Assembly: GCF_004011695.2 (NCBI RefSeq)
Contig: NC_082416.1
Span: 682,001-746,000, forward strand
Direction of reading: 5' to 3'
Length of the DNA: 64,000 nt
Source of the DNA: Ascochyta rabiei
Taxonomy: Eukaryota > Ascomycota > Dothideomycetes > Pleosporales > Didymellaceae
Position numbers and translations under genes: made by a program. The notes beneath the pieces were generated by a model. The model was given only the letters and a program-made list of their open reading frames with translations. It was not told the DNA's origin and ran no database searches. Each line of letters begins with the position of its first letter. Position 1 is the first letter of the stretch. Positions 13,469 through 25,122 of the stretch are shown piece after piece.

Positions 13469-14809
13469 TCACGCCTTCAGAACTGCCTCATCAAGGGTCC
13501 ACACGCGCACCTCACCCTCATCACCTGTGCTGACAATGACTTCCTCGCTGTCCCACCTCTTTCCCTTGTCCGCCCTCTTCGCCCACGTAACATGGTTGAT
13601 CTCGAACACGTCGTGCGCCGAGTACATCTCTGCGACCACAACCCATTCAGTCACTGATGCCTCGGTGGATTCTGTCGCAGCAGCGCTAACACCATCCGCG
13701 CCCTCGACGCCCTCGACGCCCTCGACGCCCTCGACGCCTTCCATCGCCGTGCCGTTTACACTGCCGTTCGAACCCTGGCTCCTCCACCTCTCCCTGTACA
13801 CGACAATCTTGCCATCACTCCCAGCACTGACGACAAGTCCGGTCGCGCGACTCCAGCTCACAGAGTAGATGGCACGGTCGTGAGCTCGTGGAAGCACGGC
13901 TTCTTGGTACCAGTCCTCGTCGATGGCTGCAGATCGGATGATCGATGGCATGCCGCTCTCCTGCCTCTGTCCCTCTCTTGGTTTCCGTCGCCAAATGCGC
14001 ACTGTGCAGTCGTCTGCGCATGTCGCTAGTCTTGGCCCGCTCTGCTCCAAGGCTTCCACGTGCTGTGCTTGCGCTGCTGACAGTGCCTCTCTCTGCCTTC
14101 TGAAGTCATGTTTGGACATGGCAGGGCCCTCAAACTCAACCCACCAAACCGTCATCCCATGCCCCTCCACCATGGCGACCTGCACCCAATCATCCTGATC
14201 CTCCCTGTAGAATCTGACTGTATCGTCGTAACTGCTGCTCACCAGCAGGTCCTCCTCAGGATGCCACGCCACGCACTTGACGTCACCGTCATGCTCCTGC
14301 AGCACCGCGACCGTCTCAAAGTTGTCGTCCTCCAGCTCCTCCCATATCCACACGCTCTTGTCGCGCGAGCAGGTGGCAAGATACTGGCCGCTCGGACTCC
14401 ACGTGAGCGACTTGATTTCTGATTCGTGCCCGTCGAGGATGCAAGAGAATTGGTACTCCTCCGCGTCTTCGCTCTCTTCGTCGCCAATCTCACGGCCGAC
14501 TTCATGCTCGAGGCGGTCGCCGTCTTCCTTGCGCCAGATGCCTGCGCTGGAGTCGAAAGAGCCTGTCGCCAGGACGCTCTGTCCCTGTGTGTGCGGCTTC
14601 CAGCTGCAGCTCCGGACAGAGCGCTTGTGGCCTCCTGTGATGGCGTGGAGCAGCGTGAACGACGTCAGGCTATAGACGCGCACGCTGCGGTCAGAGCAGG
14701 CGGTGGCGACAATCGGTTGCGTCGGGTGGGGCGCGGTCTGCCATGTCCGCGAGTTGGACGGCGGCGAAAGAGTCGAAAGATGTGTGAGCGTGGGCGTCGT
14801 AGTGGTCAT
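13469..14809 (-). CDS. CIA1: Cytosolic iron-sulfur assembly WD40 protein Cia1
   Basis: A single-exon, 446-residue WD40 beta-propeller of the CIAO1/Cia1 family, the scaffold of the CIA targeting complex that loads Fe-S clusters on cytosolic and nuclear apoproteins. WD-type repeats are visible throughout: ATACSDRSVRVY, ATGSFDSSAGIWRK, ATCSRDKSVWIWEE, SSSYDDTVRFYRE, TCADDCTVRIWRR, SAGSDGKIVVY, STGDEGEVRVW. The length exceeds yeast Cia1 (330 residues) because of loop insertions: an acidic loop after blade 2 (GDEESEDAEE) and a VEG tandem repeat in the last third, encoded by a 9-bp repeat. The ATG at 14809 directly precedes the Thr-rich start. No intron is needed. Confidence 0.92.
   Translation of the reverse strand: MTTTTPTLTHLSTLSPPSNSRTWQTAPHPTQPIVATACSDRSVRVYSLTSFTLLHAITGGHKRSVRSCSWKPHTQGQSVLATGSFDSSAGIWRKEDGDRLEHEVGREIGDEESEDAEEYQFSCILDGHESEIKSLTWSPSGQYLATCSRDKSVWIWEELEDDNFETVAVLQEHDGDVKCVAWHPEEDLLVSSSYDDTVRFYREDQDDWVQVAMVEGHGMTVWWVEFEGPAMSKHDFRRQREALSAAQAQHVEALEQSGPRLATCADDCTVRIWRRKPREGQRQESGMPSIIRSAAIDEDWYQEAVLPRAHDRAIYSVSWSRATGLVVSAGSDGKIVVYRERWRSQGSNGSVNGTAMEGVEGVEGVEGVEGADGVSAAATESTEASVTEWVVVAEMYSAHDVFEINHVTWAKRADKGKRWDSEEVIVSTGDEGEVRVWTLDEAVLKA
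13689..13741 (-). repeat. 9-bp coding minisatellite in CIA1
   Basis: About five near-identical copies of CCCTCGACG on the plus strand. It encodes (GVE)n in a loop of the WD40 propeller. The unit is a multiple of three, so copy changes keep the frame. Confidence 0.85.
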
Positions 14810-15321
14810 GCTTAGGGTTGGGCGCTCCGCTGCAGGCGGATCGAGGCCGTGGGGGTCTACACGAGCTTAGATGCGGCGGACGCTGGCTCGCACGAGGGCC
14901 AAAGTATAGCGCGTTGCAGAGCCACAGGCCACGCCAGGATACACAAGTAGACAAGACGCAATTGGGCGATGTCGTGAAGCTTTGCCATGTCGCGGGGCAG
15001 GTGCCTGATAAAAGTCCGGAAGCGCGTCATTGGCTAAGCGGCCCCGCGGCAGGGATGTCTACGTGCGCTATCCATCTATCCTATCGCGCATTTCCAGCAT
15101 CACTCCCAAACTCAAGTCTCAAGACCGATACCACAAACGACATCTTGCCTGCTTCCCAATCTGTCTCGTATACACGTTATGCGTCGAGCAGCTAACTACA
15201 ATACATCGTTTATAAACATGATTCCATCCGTACGCCCCCACGACAGTGTTTGCGCCAGATGATGTATGGGTATTCGTTCCAAAGTACACAAAACGCCAGC
15301 CATGCTTGTTTTGGGAATAAA
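14810..15321. other. Intergenic, no supported gene
   Basis: Promoter side of CIA1 and 3' flank of the MHYT gene. No motif-bearing frame. Confidence 0.4.
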
Positions 15322-15429
15322 CCATGTCCAAGTCCGTCTATCTTCTTCCATGTCCGAGTCCGTCTATCTTCTTCCATGTCCGAGTCCGTCTATCTTCTAC
15401 CATGTCCAAGTCCGTCTATCTTCTTCCAT
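15322..15429. repeat. 26-bp tandem repeat at the end of the MHYT gene
   Basis: Four copies of a 26-bp unit (CCATGTCCAAGTCCGTCTAT then CTTCTT) with one or two substitutions each, plus a partial copy. The stop codon of the MHYT gene (15416-15418) lies inside the last copy, so the final residues (YYGRR) are repeat-derived. Confidence 0.9.
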
Positions 15430-18054
15430 AGTACAGGTCCTTTGGTGATGCCCTGGTAGCATGCGGGTCGCGGAACGCGGTCGTGATGGACATCAGTCTG
15501 TCAGCCAGCGTCTGCTGCTCTGTATCGGCAACACCGGCTTCGGATCTGACGCCCATGTCTCGCATCTCTATCGTGGCCTCTCCGCTCTTCGACTCATCGT
15601 GGGTGATCTGCTGGGTCGACGTCACCATGATGCCTCCCCACGGGTGACTGCTGCTCGCATCCGCGCACGGTGACGCCGAGTTCACCAAGCCCTTCTCAGA
15701 AATAGAGTCGGGCTGGAGGGTCATGTCGGAAGTCGTTGACCGGTACGGACGTAGCTTGAGGTGCCATTTGCTGCTGCGCTGGGTGGCTTCCTTGGGGATG
15801 GAAGGAGTCTGTGTAAGCATGGCGAACTCTTTGTGGTTCCTGATCGCTAGGATCTGATGGTCTGGAGAGCCGGGGTATGACCTGAGATAGGTCTGGAAAA
15901 CAGACATGGGAATGCACTTCAAAGTCAGACTCTGAAGGGACTGGATGTAGATCTCCTTGATACCACAGAAAGCAAACACTGTCGCTGGGCTTCGCTCCTT
16001 TTGGCCACCCATGCCATGAGCGATGTCCAGTTGCTTTGCGGAGAAGATGGCACTGTGCAGTGCCGACTCGGGTGCATGCTGCAAGAGGTCGAGCAAAGAA
16101 TAACGGAATCCTTCCAAGAACTCATCCTCACCTTCGGTCACCGTGTCGCTACGTTGCCCTGTGCGTGCAAGGCATTCGTCAAGTGATAGGCCGTTGAAGC
16201 CTGCCAGAAGCTTCAGTTCCCTTGCAGAGAGTTCCCTGTCCGTCATCTTAACCATTGGCAGCCCGTCCGGGTTTGCTCGGGGTACAATGACGTCCAGGCC
16301 TCGCATGCCTGGTGCAGGTTGTAGAAGGAACGATGCAAGGTACGTTCCACTTGTCGGGATGGAAGGCATCCTCTCCGTGTACGCATGCCAACGATCGACC
16401 ATGTCGTGCAGATCATCCCGAGAGACCTGCAAACTACGGGCAAGGTTGTCGCCGACCTGGTCAACGTTGGCGAAGTGGTAACCGAGGTTCTGCAGACGTT
16501 TCACTTCGCTCAAATCGGCCTTCTTTGTCAAGACCAACATTTGTCCCCGTCCAAAAAGAATTGGGTTGGCCATGCCAGTCTCCATATCCTTGTTAGCCAC
16601 ATCGGCTGCGAGGATCTCCTTTCTGCCATTTGTGTCCTTGAAAACCGTTCTTGTTATCGACATGGAAGTGCCTGTAGTTACGACTTCTTCGTACAGGTTT
16701 CCGAGGTTGTGGAGACCGGTATCGAGTGTCTTTGCGATATCGTAAGCTGTGACGCAGAAGAGCTCTCGGAAGGTAGCAGAGTAGGTTGTATCGTCCTCGA
16801 GCTGAAGGAACTTCGGCTTTCAGCAGCTGTGGCAGGCGAGATCGTTTGGAGGTAACCGGTGCTGTGGAGGTGTTGGCGCATAGATGGAATCAAGTCGACT
16901 ACTCCTCCCCAGTGACGAGACACTCGGAAGATCCATTGAAACACAGGATGCGACGCGTTGAACTCATCATCAAACGTCTATTGTTGTTAGCGACCGTTGC
17001 TGTGCGATGTGGGCATACTTGACCCTACCCTCTGTTGGAACTGCCGGGTGATTGTTTGGCAAGGCAAAAGGCCACCCTGACTGACTAGTAGCCTGCCACC
17101 TTCATCGAATGTAGCGCATGCGAGGACAACCTGCTGCGCTCGATCCTTGAGCAGTCGGCGGTGGCGTTGCTTCAGACAACCGAGGAGGAAGCAAACAGCG
17201 CAAGCGCTCAGGGACTGACGTTGTGTGAGTAACAGCTTTTCGAACACACGAGAGATTCTTACCAAGCAAAGGGCGATGATAAGGGTTATGTTTCGTTCTT
17301 TGCCGGATCCGTCATGATAGCCTCGTACCTCGTACCGTGTACCAGCCGCAGCGGTCCAGTGCATACCGGAAACAGCCAAAGCCAGGAAACAAGCAACCAC
17401 AGCACGTCTGAAGATGTTGTTCAGCCATAAGCCACTCCAGTGAAAGAAGAGTCCGAAAGACAGCAGACTAGCGCCTACTGCGATACCCGAAGCACCAAAT
17501 ATATGCGGCCAGCTGAGCTGCAGGTGGTAGTTCGTAGTACCGTTGTTCCCAAGGTAGTGCATCTCGGTAATGGCTGCACCAGCACAGATGGAACAAACAA
17601 CGAGAGAAGCAACTCGGATGGCGGCATGCTTGCTTCTCCTATAGAAGCGGTCGGCGACCATCAGTCCAAGGAAGATGACCACGACCGGCATGATAGCGGA
17701 GATCGCAGTGTAAGTAGGACTGTAGTAGAGCTGAATCTCGTCTTCCCCGTCACCCAAAACGATGGCTCGGTTGCCAACGAAATGCATACACCAGATAGCC
17801 ACCAAACCAAAAGATACTGAGCATCCTGCAATCTGAACGCTTTGTGTTTTTAGCTGGCATATTATGATCTGCTTAGGTACGACTTACTATGATCTCCACC
17901 CCGAACCTGATACCCTGCGATGTAACAGTTCCACCGTCGTGACGGATCCGATCAGACTGACCATATATGAACAGAGGATGAGATATGGTAAAAATGATAT
18001 AATTGGCTTGCTCCCAATGGGATACTTCGCCATGAGTTCAGGGCTTGCACTCAT
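15416..18054 (-). CDS. MHYT-domain membrane sensor, with one apparent frameshift
   Basis: A fungal MHYT-domain protein: seven membrane helices with repeated Met-His motifs thought to bind metal and sense gases. Motifs: WCMHFVGNRAI, ITEMHYLGNNG, VSGMHWTAAAG. Exon 1 is 18054-17888. A 48-nt intron (GTAAGT..AAAG) restores GWRSYVQIAGCSVSFG. Exon 2 is 17839-17029, with DRAQQVVLACATFDEGGRL after the last helix. A 51-nt intron (17028-16978) precedes FDDEFNASHPVFQWIFRVS. At about 16801 the frame changes: SRSSFSS is in one frame and EDDTTYSATFRELF in the next. One missing base after AGCTC would restore SSEDD, and I found no intron of the right length. The second frame then runs to 15416 (FGRGQMLVLTKK and further conserved C-terminal text). 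Either a sequencing indel or a disabled gene. Confidence 0.85.
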
Positions 18055-18337
18055 GATGGGCCACCTAAATGACTGCGATCGCAAGCTGTAGTGTGGAATC
18101 CCGTGAGGTTGTCGATTAGGAGCGCAGTCAGCTCATCTGTGCCTAGGATGCAATACTGGTATTCACTTCCAAGTCCGAACGTTCTGGTTATACAACGTGG
18201 ATGGTGCTGAGGTGGTTTCGAAAAGCTCATTCGCAAGGAGTGATCCCAAACAAGTGGTTCAAGGCGAGATGCAGGAGATTGTGGCGCGGGAAGCCTTCCG
18301 TTTGGATGCAGGGCGTTTTGTTTTGTACTGGCGCGTG

Positions 18338-18391
18338 AACCTTCGAGACCTTCAAGACCTTCAAGGCCTTCAAGGCCTTCAAGACCTTCAG
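18338..18391. repeat. 9-bp minisatellite (ACCTTCAAG type)
   Basis: Six units of CCTTCAAG(A/G)-type sequence. On the minus strand it would read (EGL)n. Its 9-bp periodicity resembles that of the CIA1 repeat, but the sequence differs. Confidence 0.85.
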
Positions 18392-19904
18392 GTAAGCGGC
18401 CCGACGACTTTGAGCCTGGAGCGACCACTGTGACAGCATTGACGTCTAGCACCGAACGTTCCGACTGCCTCGAGAGCCTAAGCAAGAGCCACGCCAATTG
18501 AGACATGCCTGACATAGTGGGTCCGCAATGCACCATGGCGACCAAGCGCGGTTTGACTAACGATAAGGTTTGAGTGCTCTGCCAAGACGGTCAGGAACTA
18601 TGACGGCTCTCTCACTACCGAATCTGCAGGCATGACGTGAAGGGTGGAGGAAGGTAATGGCATTCCTCTCGATGCGCTGATACTCCGCCATGATAGACTC
18701 TGTTTTCACGCATAACAGACTGACTGTGAAATCCTCAGAGTGTGCAGGTAGAGACCCGCGCGCCCTCGGACGGCTAGAAGCCCAGAAGTGTGGTTCATCG
18801 GCAAAAGATACCTTGGTAGGTACCCAAGAATAAACGTGATCGGCGAAGCTGTCACATCGCCGGAGCGGCCCCTTAGGAGGGTGATACCGTGCGCTTGTAA
18901 TTGGCCTTGCGGAAACAGAGGAACCATGGTGTCCCTATTTGAACATTTTCAATGTTGTATTGTCATCCTCAGTCAAGGTGTGAAGACATGGACGATGGTC
19001 GTGGGGCGCATTGCGGCTGCGGCCACGACTGTTGAGCTGGCAGAACCACCCTAATTCTCATGCATCAACGGCAAAGAATACTCCTTCGTTAATATGCGCT
19101 CTTCGCTTGCTCCTGCCTATGATCAAGCCACATCAGATGCCAATTGGCCATCAATCTTGCGCATTTTGCTGGCTTGCTGCCCAGAAGCGGCACACCACGC
19201 CATTCTACAGCAAGGATATCATTTGGCATGCATCTAGCCGTGATTGCACAACTCGGAGCATAGGGTTTAACTGAACCAGACTCGAATATCTCGGGTGACT
19301 ACTGACAGTTCCACGGTCTACATTGCAATGTCTTCGGACGGCTCGACTCGTGCTCGCCGCTGAAGAAATACTGTGGGCCTTGAGAGCCACGAACCGGTTG
19401 CCATTTCGAGCGCGGATAGAGAAGCAAAACCTCGCTGTTGGAGACCGATCTGCACTAGCCCCAAGATGATTTGGGTTTAATGATCCTTCCGCAATGATTA
19501 GCGGGGTACCGAGCTTTGGTAATCGACTTTCTGTCGCATCAACACGTCGCACTGCCAGCAATTTTCTCCTCGAGGTCGTTTCTTCAACACCGATTTATTC
19601 AGAAGTATTGTCTTCGTGTTGTTGCGTGTCCGCTTCTTCCGGCGTAAGGATGCAATAACTTTCATCGGTGTTTGGGCTACGAAACAATCGCTCTAGACTG
19701 ATCCAACCAAGATGTTCCTCGGCAGACCCCGGATCGGCCAGCCCGTTGGATCGGCCACATGGCCAGGAAGCTTTGGACGGCTTACAGTAGTGTCCCTCAA
19801 ATTCTCATTACCAGTAAGTACACAGGCACGCGGCTGCGAAAAAAAGCCGCACACACAAATGAGTCGAAATCCAGCACCACCCCATAGCTCTCCCTACAAC
19901 GTCA

Positions 19905-20165
19905 ATTAATTAATTCTACGTATACCAAATTGTGGCGCTTAGTTAGAAGAGTAATTCTTTATTTTAATTTATTTTTAACTGTGTAGTTGTAGAGTTATAA
20001 TAATTTAAATCTTACCCCTATTATCTATCTATCTACCTATTGTCCTCTATTACTATACTGTAGGAGCAGATAGCACAGATGCTAAATTTTATTAGTATTC
20101 TATAGTAATTATAATCCCTTATAGCAGGCATAACAATTATAATAAAAATACGCCAGAAATTAAGT
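19905..20165. repeat. AT-rich island, possible RIP-decayed repeat remnant
   Basis: About 260 bp of strongly AT-rich sequence, dominated by TA, TTA and TAAT steps and a short CTAT run (about 20024-20040), inside GC-balanced surroundings. In Pezizomycotina such islands are often relics of transposons mutated by repeat-induced point mutation. No coding capacity or terminal repeats seen. Confidence 0.5.
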
Positions 20166-21010
20166 GTGTGGGTGGTGGTGTAGGTGGTGGTAGAGAACCT
20201 CAGCATTTACTGTGTGCGGCTTTTTTTTGCAGCCGCGTGACAGGATGCTCGATGACAAGGTGACCCAAGCCAACCTTGATTGTGGTGGGAGCGACGATGT
20301 ACAACAAGAGGTGGTACTTCCAGTGTGCAGCTGTTCGTCTCAAGCAATTCGACCAACAGGAGAGCAAGGCCAAAGGCTACAGAGCACCACATTTGCCGGT
20401 CATGGAAACGTTGAAGGCTCGTGTGCTTTGGCGGCACATTCGCAGATCAGCGGCCTTGCGTGCGGTGGCATGCAGCGCGCGGATGGTCGAGCTGTTCGTG
20501 GTATGGGCAATTCTTAATCGATTTGGCCAAGGACCCCGCGTGCTTCCGAAAGCTTCTGGGGGTGTTCGCTTGACTTCCGCAGAGTACGCTTTCTGGAGGT
20601 TGCCAAATGCCTTGGCAGTGACTTGTAGCTGAACGCTCCTTGTTTCGCTTTCCTGCGGGCCAGAGGTATTGTGGATATCCTAAATGTTTGTATGTAGGCA
20701 GGAGATTTACCGTGAGAGCTGTGCCATTGTTCGCTCCTTGCACGACAGCACGGCCCGTCTTGTCAGTCAACACGCGTAGACATTCGCATGTCCGCTGTTT
20801 GGCTGTGGTGCGTTATGACAGGCTTCTCGACCCTGCACACTCGTGCGAACTATTTTTCAGTCGCCTGCAGAAAAGCAGCTTTGCGCCGGTACCACATTCT
20901 CCTATCTGTCTTCGCCGAAGACGGAGTACAGAAAAACAACAGTTCATGGGGGAGCCAAGGGAACCATGGATCTGCTCCACACATTTCCCAACACTCCACG
21001 GGCTTATTTT

Positions 21011-22689
21011 TCACAAGACTTCGTCGCCGCAACGTGTAAAGGAACTCAGGGGCTCCGGGTACGTGTTTCCGAGGAGTAGCTCATCGTCGGCAATCTCAGG
21101 AACAATCCTTGTGGCAGCCAATGCTCCGAGGACAACACGTTCTGATGAAGTGCCACCACAGGCTGTGTTTGCTTGATCGTTGTTGAGGGTTCGACCAATG
21201 CCGAACGCTCCGCTTCCGTCAGAACCCGCTGCGCTGAGTCTTAGTCTGTGGCCCTGTCTACTGTCTTGCCACAACTGCTCTAGTATATCGTCTGACTGAG
21301 AAGGAGTGGTAGTCGGTGGCTCTGAAGCTACAAATGACTGCAATGGCATTGCTGGCTTGCAAAAAATGTGTTTTTGCAAATGCAGCCAAAGCAGGGGAGC
21401 GATGGAAGAAGTTGGAGATGTCTTGTCCGAAGTACTAACAAATTCACGATCCGTTGCTTGATCTGCAGCTCGAAGAGATAGCGAGGGGGCCGTCAAAGCT
21501 AACAATTTCCCCCTCAGGCTTCTCGAAGCTGTCTTTCCAGTCGTGGCTGGGTGACAAAGAGATCGACCGATAACCTGGAGTAGACTCGCTCTTTGCGAGA
21601 GAGACTGTTGCACAGTAAGCATGGCCGGAAGCATGGCCGGTTGTGTACAAAGATGATCCGATTCTCACCAGCAAATAACCTGATTTCCACAACGCGGGTG
21701 CAATCTCTGCAAGGCCCGGCCCAAATCTACTTGTTTTGACTTTGATTCCAGGTACCAGTTTACTGTTAATGCTACCCATGACCGAAAGTCGTAGTGCCCC
21801 ATCGACTAACGTCTGTAAGCCTGCAATGCTAATGTTTGACCTTGAATTGGGTGTCCTCTTCTGGAGATCTGAGGTACTCGCGATGAACGGGCAATTCCAA
21901 GAGGCTCTACCTGCGAATGAAGCTGTTCTTGTTGGAGACGAGGCTGATGATCGGCTCCTCTTCGTAGTTGGCGACGAAGCGGGTAACGGTATTGTGTCTT
22001 CCACATCGAGAGAGAGAGCACCCCAGCCTTCTCGCTCAATATCTTCGGACCCTTGGCTTTTTGCTGGCTGCAATAGGCTGTTGATGTTCGTCAAGGTTTT
22101 GAGTCGCTTAGCTGTCGTTGCTTTCTTTTGCTGAACGATCTCGAAGACGTCTATAGATAGAAGCACTGAATCGAGGAAGAACACAGGCACTCCTTCGGGC
22201 GGTCGCACATCTGCAGCAGAGACATTTGGTAGGATTCGATGGCGTTGCTTCACTGAGGATACTGTGTGATCACTTGAATGGTTGACCGTGATCCGCAGCT
22301 TTCCTGGCTCGCGCATAGTGCAATGTGGTATTGACGAGTGTAGGCATAGCTGGCTCCACACCTGAAGATGTCCTGTCAGTGACACACACCGCAAAAACCA
22401 CAAACACACTCACTGGTGCGTCAAGAATGGCCTGGGAAAGTTGTTGAACCTGCTCGTCAGCAAGAGGCTGCCCTCTGAGAGTAAGATCCAGATCGATGTA
22501 GAGCCCGTTTCCGCGACCCACCCACGCTTCGCCAGATGACAAGAGGTTCAGAAGAGATATTGCATTGTGCTGCTCGAAATTAGTGCACGGCTGTTGCGGT
22601 GAGATTTTGATCGAAGTTTTGAGCCAAAGCTCGAAGTTGATGGTAGAAGTCGAGAGGACTGCCCGTCCAAGCTCAATCGACTTGTGCAT
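21011..22689 (-). CDS. Hypothetical protein, at least two exons
   Basis: Not recognised. Exon 1 runs 22689-22414 from an ATG (MHKSIELGRAVLSTST). A 52-nt intron (22413-22362, GTGAGT..TTCAG) leads to exon 2, with PGKLRITVNHSSDHTVSS, a Ser/Arg-rich linker (PTTKRSRSSASSPTRT), a globular-looking segment PALWKSGYLLVRIGSS, and a stop at 21444. A second open frame continues to 21011 (SQSDDILEQLWQDSRQG...). It looks coding and may be a third exon, but I could not fix the junction. Exon 1 has GLYIDLDLTLRGQPL followed by a helical segment. Head-to-head with the thioesterase gene, 194 bp between ATGs, so probably a shared promoter. Confidence 0.6.
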
Positions 22690-22883
22690 GCCTTTGAGCC
22701 ATGCAGGTACGATGCTAGCAACTGCGAAGCACTGGCGCCGAGCTGTTGAGGTGACGAGAAGAAGAAGAGGAAGCCACGATGTACGACGCTATCTCATGCC
22801 AAGACGCTAGTTCGCCAGTGACAACGGAGCTCGAATGTTGCTTCCTCAAAACCCGAGCTTGACAGCTAGCCAACAACACCGCC

Positions 22884-24498
22884 ATGAGTTCCTCAACGAT
22901 GGCCACGCTGCAGCGCACTACTCGGGTTCTACGAGGCGGCTGCGCTCAGTCATTCGTACCCGTAGTTCCCGCGATGCGTCGGAGCTTCCATTGTAGCTCA
23001 GCTAAGCACACTGATGGTGTTTTTCGAGAGCTCACATCGATGCGCGTTCGCACGCCTTGGGTCGAGGCATTTCGCAAGCAACAGCAGGACGGCAAGCAGC
23101 CTGGCGAAGTGTCTGGGAAGCCAGAGGTGCCCAAGGATCGCAACCTGCCACCCAAACGAATGAGTGAAAGCTACCACTCTGTCATTCTGCCTTTAGCTCA
23201 GGACCCATGGTTGCTTGATACGTATCTAAACTCTTCTGGACACATACGTCTAGGTACCATATTCATGGATCTTGATGCGCTTTCTGGGGTCATCGCGTAA
23301 GCCTCAGGAGCTGCGCAAGTTTAACAAACCCATCTAAAAGCTTCTACAGGTACAAGCACACAGGCGAAGACGTAACAACGGTTACCGCTTCTTGCGACCG
23401 TATCACTATTCATCACCCATTGGACGAGATTTGTGACCTTCAACTATCTGGTCGAGTCACATATGCAACCGGTAGAAGCAGCTTAGAGATAACAATGCAG
23501 GTCGCGAAAGCACCAAAAGAAGGCGAAGAGGTAAAAGACACTGACGTTCTCATCAATTGTACCTTCACAATGGTGTCATTGGACCCAGGCACCAAAAAGT
23601 ATAAGACTCAATCCATATGGATGGTCCTGAGCTGACAAATGACCTAGGCCCGTCAATGTCAACGCGCTGGTTGTGGAAACTCCGGAGGAGAAGCGGTTGT
23701 ATGCTCTGGGCGAGCGTAATTCACAAATCCGCAAGGAGAGGCGCAATACCTCACTGATTAAACACACACCAAACGATCTCGAAAGCGATCTCATTCACGC
23801 CTTCTGGCAGAAACAGCTTCAATATCATGGTTAGTTGCTTTTCAAAGACGATGTGGCTTTACTGAAGCTCGCACAGATCCTCAGGACGAGCTACGTAAGC
23901 CTGACAATCTCCATTTCATGGATACGACACGCCTCCAGACTGCCACAATCATGCAGCCGCAATACCGCAATCGTCACCATTTCATGATATTCGGTGGCTT
24001 CCTCCTCAAGCAGACGTTCGAACTCGCATTCACCACAGCTGCGGCCTTTGCGCACGCCCGACCCACTTTCGTCTCCCTCGACCCCTCTACATTTCTAAAT
24101 CCGGTGCCAGTTGGCAGTATACTATACATGACAGCACATGTTGTTTACACGGACCCTCCACTCCTTGGTGCTCCTGGGGAGCATTTTGAAGAGCACAGCG
24201 AATACACAAGGGTACAGATCCGGGTCGACACCAAAGTAAGAGATGTGGAGCATGGGCATTCGAAGCCTACGGGCCAGTTCAACTATACTTTCAATGGTCG
24301 GTTTTTGGCGCGTTTCGAAGCCGTTACGCTATGCTGACATGTTTAACAGTATCGAAAAACATCAGGGTAATGCCAAGGACATATCAGGAGTTCATGTACT
24401 ATCTCGAGGCGCGCAGACGAGCCGAGCAAGTCAGGCGCACTTTGGAAGAAGGTGTCAGCGTCAGCCCAGAAAGGGCGGCAGAGTCTCTCACGGAGTAA
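22884..24498 (+). CDS. Mitochondrial acyl-CoA thioesterase (ACOT9-like, double hotdog)
   Basis: Hydrolyses acyl-CoA to free acid and CoA. Five exons: 22884-23296, 23350-23598, 23648-23829, 23877-24296 and 24350-24498. The four introns are 47-53 nt, all GT..AG, and every junction restores frame (for example TKK/PVNVNALVVETP and NV/SKNIRVMPRTYQEF). The product has 470 residues. The N-terminus is Arg/Ser-rich (VLRGGCAQSFVPVVPAMRRSF), consistent with mitochondrial import. Hotdog 1 covers about 100-260 (LGTIFMDLDALSGVIAYKHT). Hotdog 2 covers about 290-430 (NRHHFMIFGGFLLKQTFELA, then a long acyl-binding helix). The end is a charged helix (YLEARRRAEQVRRTLEEG). Length and two-domain layout match ACOT9-type enzymes. 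Confidence 0.9.
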
Positions 24499-25122
24499 TG
24501 ATCTTTGCTCGCACTATAAGCTCGATCGATGTAGGGGATATTACGACCTAATCAAGATCAGTGTGTATAAAAAAGCAAAGTCACAGTTCGGTAACATTGG
24601 TAATCTACGCGTTTGCAAAGTCCAATATACACAGTATAAAACAGACGATCACCCAATCAAGAAGAATACAGCAAAATAAGTACATCGGGCTAGGCTTGAG
24701 ATGCTCATGAGTCCAAAGCCTGCGATCGCCATTGCGCCAACGCCACTCGAGCACCAATGCCAGTGCACCACCCGGTTGTTGAAGCGCCAATGTGTGTAAA
24801 CAAGTCAGCTTGATGATCCAGCTAGACGGCGGAACCGTAGTACCAGGAACCCAAGCCGCAGACTCCTTTGGATTCGAGGAACGAATTTGATTAGGCGGTG
24901 AGCTGCTTCGCATCCCTGGCTTCAGAAAGTGAGGCTGACCTGACGCTGCAGCACAGACACGATTTGTCCAGGGAGAATGCCGCTCGTTGCTGTGCCCTGG
25001 TCAGTCCCCGCAACTCCAGCACTGCTGCACACCGTCCTCTCTGCTATAATGGGGAACTCGGAACTCACCAACCCACCAGTTCCACTTTTTTATAGTGAAG
25101 AGTAACACTTATGTCGCCCCTT
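24499..25122. other. Intergenic, no supported gene
   Basis: Between the thioesterase stop and the small Cys-rich frame. Only short shadow frames. Confidence 0.4.

Larger units (their letters stand above)
18055..21010. other. Gene-poor stretch of about 3 kb
   Basis: No frame with a recognisable domain. A minus frame at 18051-18545 carries (LEG)n from a 9-bp repeat and overlaps the MHYT promoter; probably not a gene. A plus frame at 20276-20632 (118 codons) beside the AT-rich island is equally unsupported. The stretch contains the repeat and the AT-rich island listed separately. Confidence 0.4.

Noticed and set aside
17840..17887. Second frameshift in the MHYT gene
   Set aside because: A 48-nt intron with GTAAGT and an AAAG acceptor restores GWRSYVQIAGCS exactly, so no lesion is needed there.
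18051..18545. Minus-strand 164-codon frame with (EGL)n
   Set aside because: Overlaps the MHYT gene start. The repeat keeps the frame open; the rest has no domain.
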